A DNA stretch of 64,000 bases from Chitinophaga sancti (GTDB lineage: Bacteria > Bacteroidota > Bacteroidia > Chitinophagales > Chitinophagaceae): positions 8,357,769-8,421,768 of the forward strand of contig NZ_CP139972.1 of the NCBI RefSeq assembly GCF_034424315.1, read 5' to 3'. The position numbers were made by a program, and so were the translations under genes. Under the pieces are notes generated by a model. The model was not told the DNA's origin, did not search any database, and saw only the letters and a program-made list of their open reading frames with translations. Of this stretch, positions 61,715 through 64,000 are shown one piece after another; position 1 is the first letter of the stretch; the number at the start of each line of letters is the position of its first letter.

Positions 61715-64000
61715 TTATCTGGCAGAACGGATAATATCTGCGAAGATACCAGAAGCGGTTACATCTGCGCCGGCACCTGCACCTTTTACGATGAGTGGCT
61801 GGTCAGCATAGCGGTTAGTGGTATAGAGCACAATGTTATCTTTTCCAAGCAGGTTGTAGAAAGGATGATCCGGCGCTACGGATTGCAGGCCTACGGAGGC
61901 TTTGCCATTTTCATAGCGGGCCACGAATTTCAGGCGTTTACCTTCTTTGTTAGCAGCTTCGTACAGGCCTTTGAAGTGAGCTGCGTGCACATCCAGTTGC
62001 TCGTAGAAATCAGCTACGGATGCTGCATTCAATGCTTCTGCAGGCAGGAAGGAATGGTTGGTGATGTCTTCGAGTTCCATCCTGGCGCCACTTTCACGGG
62101 CCAGGATCAGGATCTTGCGCATTACGTCCACACCACTCAGATCGATGCGTGGATCTGGTTCGGTATAGCCTTCATCCTGTGCGGCTTTCACCACTTCACG
62201 GAAGCTGGCACCGTCTACAAAGTTGTTGAACACGAAGTTCAGGCTACCGCTCAGTACCGCTTCGATGCTGTTTACCTTGTCACCGCTGCGGATCAGGTCA
62301 TTGAGGGTGTTGATCACCGGCAAACCTGCGCCTACGTTGGTTTCGAAAAGGAAAGAAGCGTTGAACTTACGGGCAGTATCTTTCAGGCTTTTATAGTAAT
62401 TGTAGTCAGAAGAACAAGCGATTTTGTTACAGGTTACGACAGAGATACCATGTTGCAGGAACTCGCCGTAGATCGCTGCTACTTCAGGACTGGCAGTGTT
62501 ATCGACGAATACGCTGTTGCGCAGGTTGAGGGTTTTGATCTTTTGCGCAAAGGTTTTGATATCGGAGGCTTCGCCGTTTTCCAGCAACTGGCGCCACTCT
62601 GGCAGGTTGATGGAAGTGTGGCCGAATGCCATTTTTTTGCTGCTCGCGATACCGGCTACACGAACATGCAGCCCCAGCTCACTCATGAGGAAGTTGTGCT
62701 GCTGGTTCAGTTGTTCCAGCAGTTTGCCGCCTACGTTGCCCACACCGGCGATGAATACGTTCACCTGTTTCAGCGGGGTTTCGAAGAATGCTTCGTGGAT
62801 AACGTTCAGTGCTTTCTTAACATCGTTTTTATTGATCACCACAGAGATGTTCTTTTCAGTAGAACCCTGTGCGATAGCGCGGATGTTAACACCGTTGCGA
62901 CCCAGGGCAGCAAAGAGTTTGCCGCTGGTACCGTGGTGATTCTTCATTTTATCACCTACCACTGCCACGATGCTCATATCTCTTTCCACGACCAGTGGCT
63001 GTATGCGTTTTTCCTGTATTTCCTGTGCAAATTCGCTGTCTACCGCCTGTTTGGATTTCAGCATATCTGCTTCATGGATACCAACGGTGATGGAGTGTTC
63101 GGAAGAGCTCTGGGTGATGAGGATCACGTTGATCTTTTCCTGGAGCAGGGCTTCGAACAGGCGTTTGGAGAAGCCCGGGATCCCCACCATGCCGCTACCT
63201 TCGAGGGTAAGCAGGGCGATTTTCTGGATGCCACTGATACCGGTTACAGGATAATTGCGGCCATTGCCATCGGGGGTATGGATCAGGGTACCATAATCAT
63301 CCGGTGCAAAAGTGTTCTTGATCCAGATAGGTATCTTCTTATCCATTACCGGTTGAATGGTAGGCGGGTAGATTACTTTAGCACCGAAGTGAGACAGTTC
63401 CATGGCCTCTGCATAGCTGATGTGAGGGATTGGAATAGCCTGTGACACGAGGCGTGGATCGGCGGTCATCATACCGCTTACATCGGTCCATATATCGAGT
63501 ACGTCGGCGTTGAGGGCTGCTGCAATGATAGCAGCGGTATAGTCGGAACCACCTCTGCCCAGGGTAGTGGTCTCGCCATCGGCAGTCGCGGCTACGAAGC
63601 CCGGGAGCACCACGTAGGTAGCGCTTTCCTGCTGAAAGTATTGGTTAGTCTGGTGATTGGTAGCGAGGAAGTTGACGGCTGCGTTGCCATAGTTACCATC
63701 GGTTACGATCAGTTCGCGGCTATCTTTCCATGCGGCAGAAAGGCCGCTGACTTTGAGTTTTTCAGCGAGCAGGTAAGAAGATACCAGTTCACCGAAGCTC
63801 ATGATTTTATCCAACGATCTTGCGCTGAGTTCACCGACCTGGAAGATGCCGTCGCACAGTGTTTCCAGCACGTTTACGCGCTTTTTTACCTGGGAGATAA
63901 TGCTGCTCTGCGCAGTGATAGGGAAGAGGGTTCGGATGGTGTCGAGGTGTTTGTTTTCAATTTCCTCTAATACGCTTTTATATTGTTCCTGTCCTTGTCC
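61715..64000 (-). CDS. thrA: bifunctional aspartokinase / homoserine dehydrogenase, 5' end outside window
   Basis: About 761 residues are present; full-length ThrA is about 815-820, so some 55 N-terminal residues including the first KFGGTSV motif are missing. The frame stays open to the window end (64000). The aspartokinase part has VAATADGETTTLGRGGSDYTAA and LDIWTDVSGMMTADPRLV; two ACT-like regulatory segments follow (IQKIALLTLEGSGMVGIPG; MSIVAVVGDKMKNHHGTSG). The homoserine dehydrogenase part begins VFIAGVGNVGGKLLEQL. It makes aspartyl phosphate and, later, homoserine, probably inhibited by threonine. Confidence 0.96.
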   Translation of the reverse strand, partial: GQGQEQYKSVLEEIENKHLDTIRTLFPITAQSSIISQVKKRVNVLETLCDGIFQVGELSARSLDKIMSFGELVSSYLLAEKLKVSGLSAAWKDSRELIVTDGNYGNAAVNFLATNHQTNQYFQQESATYVVLPGFVAATADGETTTLGRGGSDYTAAIIAAALNADVLDIWTDVSGMMTADPRLVSQAIPIPHISYAEAMELSHFGAKVIYPPTIQPVMDKKIPIWIKNTFAPDDYGTLIHTPDGNGRNYPVTGISGIQKIALLTLEGSGMVGIPGFSKRLFEALLQEKINVILITQSSSEHSITVGIHEADMLKSKQAVDSEFAQEIQEKRIQPLVVERDMSIVAVVGDKMKNHHGTSGKLFAALGRNGVNIRAIAQGSTEKNISVVINKNDVKKALNVIHEAFFETPLKQVNVFIAGVGNVGGKLLEQLNQQHNFLMSELGLHVRVAGIASSKKMAFGHTSINLPEWRQLLENGEASDIKTFAQKIKTLNLRNSVFVDNTASPEVAAIYGEFLQHGISVVTCNKIACSSDYNYYKSLKDTARKFNASFLFETNVGAGLPVINTLNDLIRSGDKVNSIEAVLSGSLNFVFNNFVDGASFREVVKAAQDEGYTEPDPRIDLSGVDVMRKILILARESGARMELEDITNHSFLPAEALNAASVADFYEQLDVHAAHFKGLYEAANKEGKRLKFVARYENGKASVGLQSVAPDHPFYNLLGKDNIVLYTTNRYADQPLIVKGAGAGADVTASGIFADIIRSAR

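Noticed and set aside
61865..63445. Long open frame on the plus strand (over 500 codons) opposite thrA
   Set aside because: Antisense shadow of a clear, intact thrA; composition is typical of a complement frame and no domain is recognised.
1..64000. CRISPR arrays, tRNA and rRNA genes, complete insertion sequences, prophage
   Set aside because: None found on reading; the only tyrosine recombinase looks like chromosomal XerD and the repeats seen are short or singular.

Overview
The window looks like a chromosome segment of a member of the Bacteroidota, most likely the Chitinophagaceae and close to Chitinophaga. The reasons are family-level. There is a SusC/FecR/ECF-sigma cluster, a BT_3928-type DoxX protein, DUF4252 and DUF4878 proteins, a folP-cdaA pair and a DUF721-recF pair. 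Several genes carry the phylum-specific -7 box TAnnTTTG, start regions are A/T-rich and mostly lack Shine-Dalgarno sequences, and base composition is moderate. No rRNA, tRNA, CRISPR array, prophage or complete insertion sequence was found. Most of the window is housekeeping DNA, broken up by regulatory and surface genes.

Layout. 1-8 kb: pgi (cut by the window edge), a TspO-like membrane protein, prfB with a +1 programmed frameshift, pruA, a lipoprotein peroxiredoxin, pyrR and pyrB. 8-13.2 kb: an ECF sigma / FecR / SusC regulatory outer-membrane cluster without a SusD. 13.2-14.6 kb: a gene-poor stretch with a strongly structured, terminator-ended candidate RNA of about 300 nt, a small DUF486 membrane protein and a nested inverted repeat. 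14.7-19.4 kb: a PIG-L deacetylase, two tiny membrane proteins missed by ordinary length cut-offs, and a sodium:solute symporter. 19.5-24.4 kb: a two-component system whose sensor is split into a separate membrane protein and a kinase, a hypothetical protein, a transthyretin-like protein and a PI-PLC-like lipoprotein.

24.7-32.6 kb: xerD, ndk, an NrnA-type DHH phosphoesterase, an FKBP lipoprotein, the diadenylate cyclase cdaA with a possible 42-residue companion, folP, a DoxX/thioredoxin-like protein and a lone ABC permease. 32.7-35.2 kb: a sigma / membrane regulator / DUF4252 / DUF4252 operon preceded by a sequence that resembles an autoregulated ECF promoter. 35.3-48.3 kb: DUF721, recF, pdhA, a TPR membrane protein, ribH, a CCG-domain protein, an EVE protein, a PAP2 phosphatase, a cysteine-free sirtuin, a saccharopine dehydrogenase-like protein, gyrA and a secreted TPR protein. 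48.4-57.6 kb: two back-to-back sigma / anti-sigma operons, an NlpC/P60 hydrolase, ppa, a DUF4878 lipoprotein, phoH and a PAS kinase with its single-domain response regulator. 57.6-64 kb: rpe, a TPR lipoprotein and the threonine operon thrA-thrB-thrC on the minus strand, with thrA cut by the window end.

The features most worth following up are the unclassified RNA at about 13570-13880; the prfB frameshift site, which uses UAA in a phylum whose ribosomes normally hide the anti-Shine-Dalgarno; the nearly leaderless promoters of prfB and pyrB; the translationally coupled mini-membrane protein before the symporter; and two long nested inverted repeats (14461-14585 and 59324-59438).
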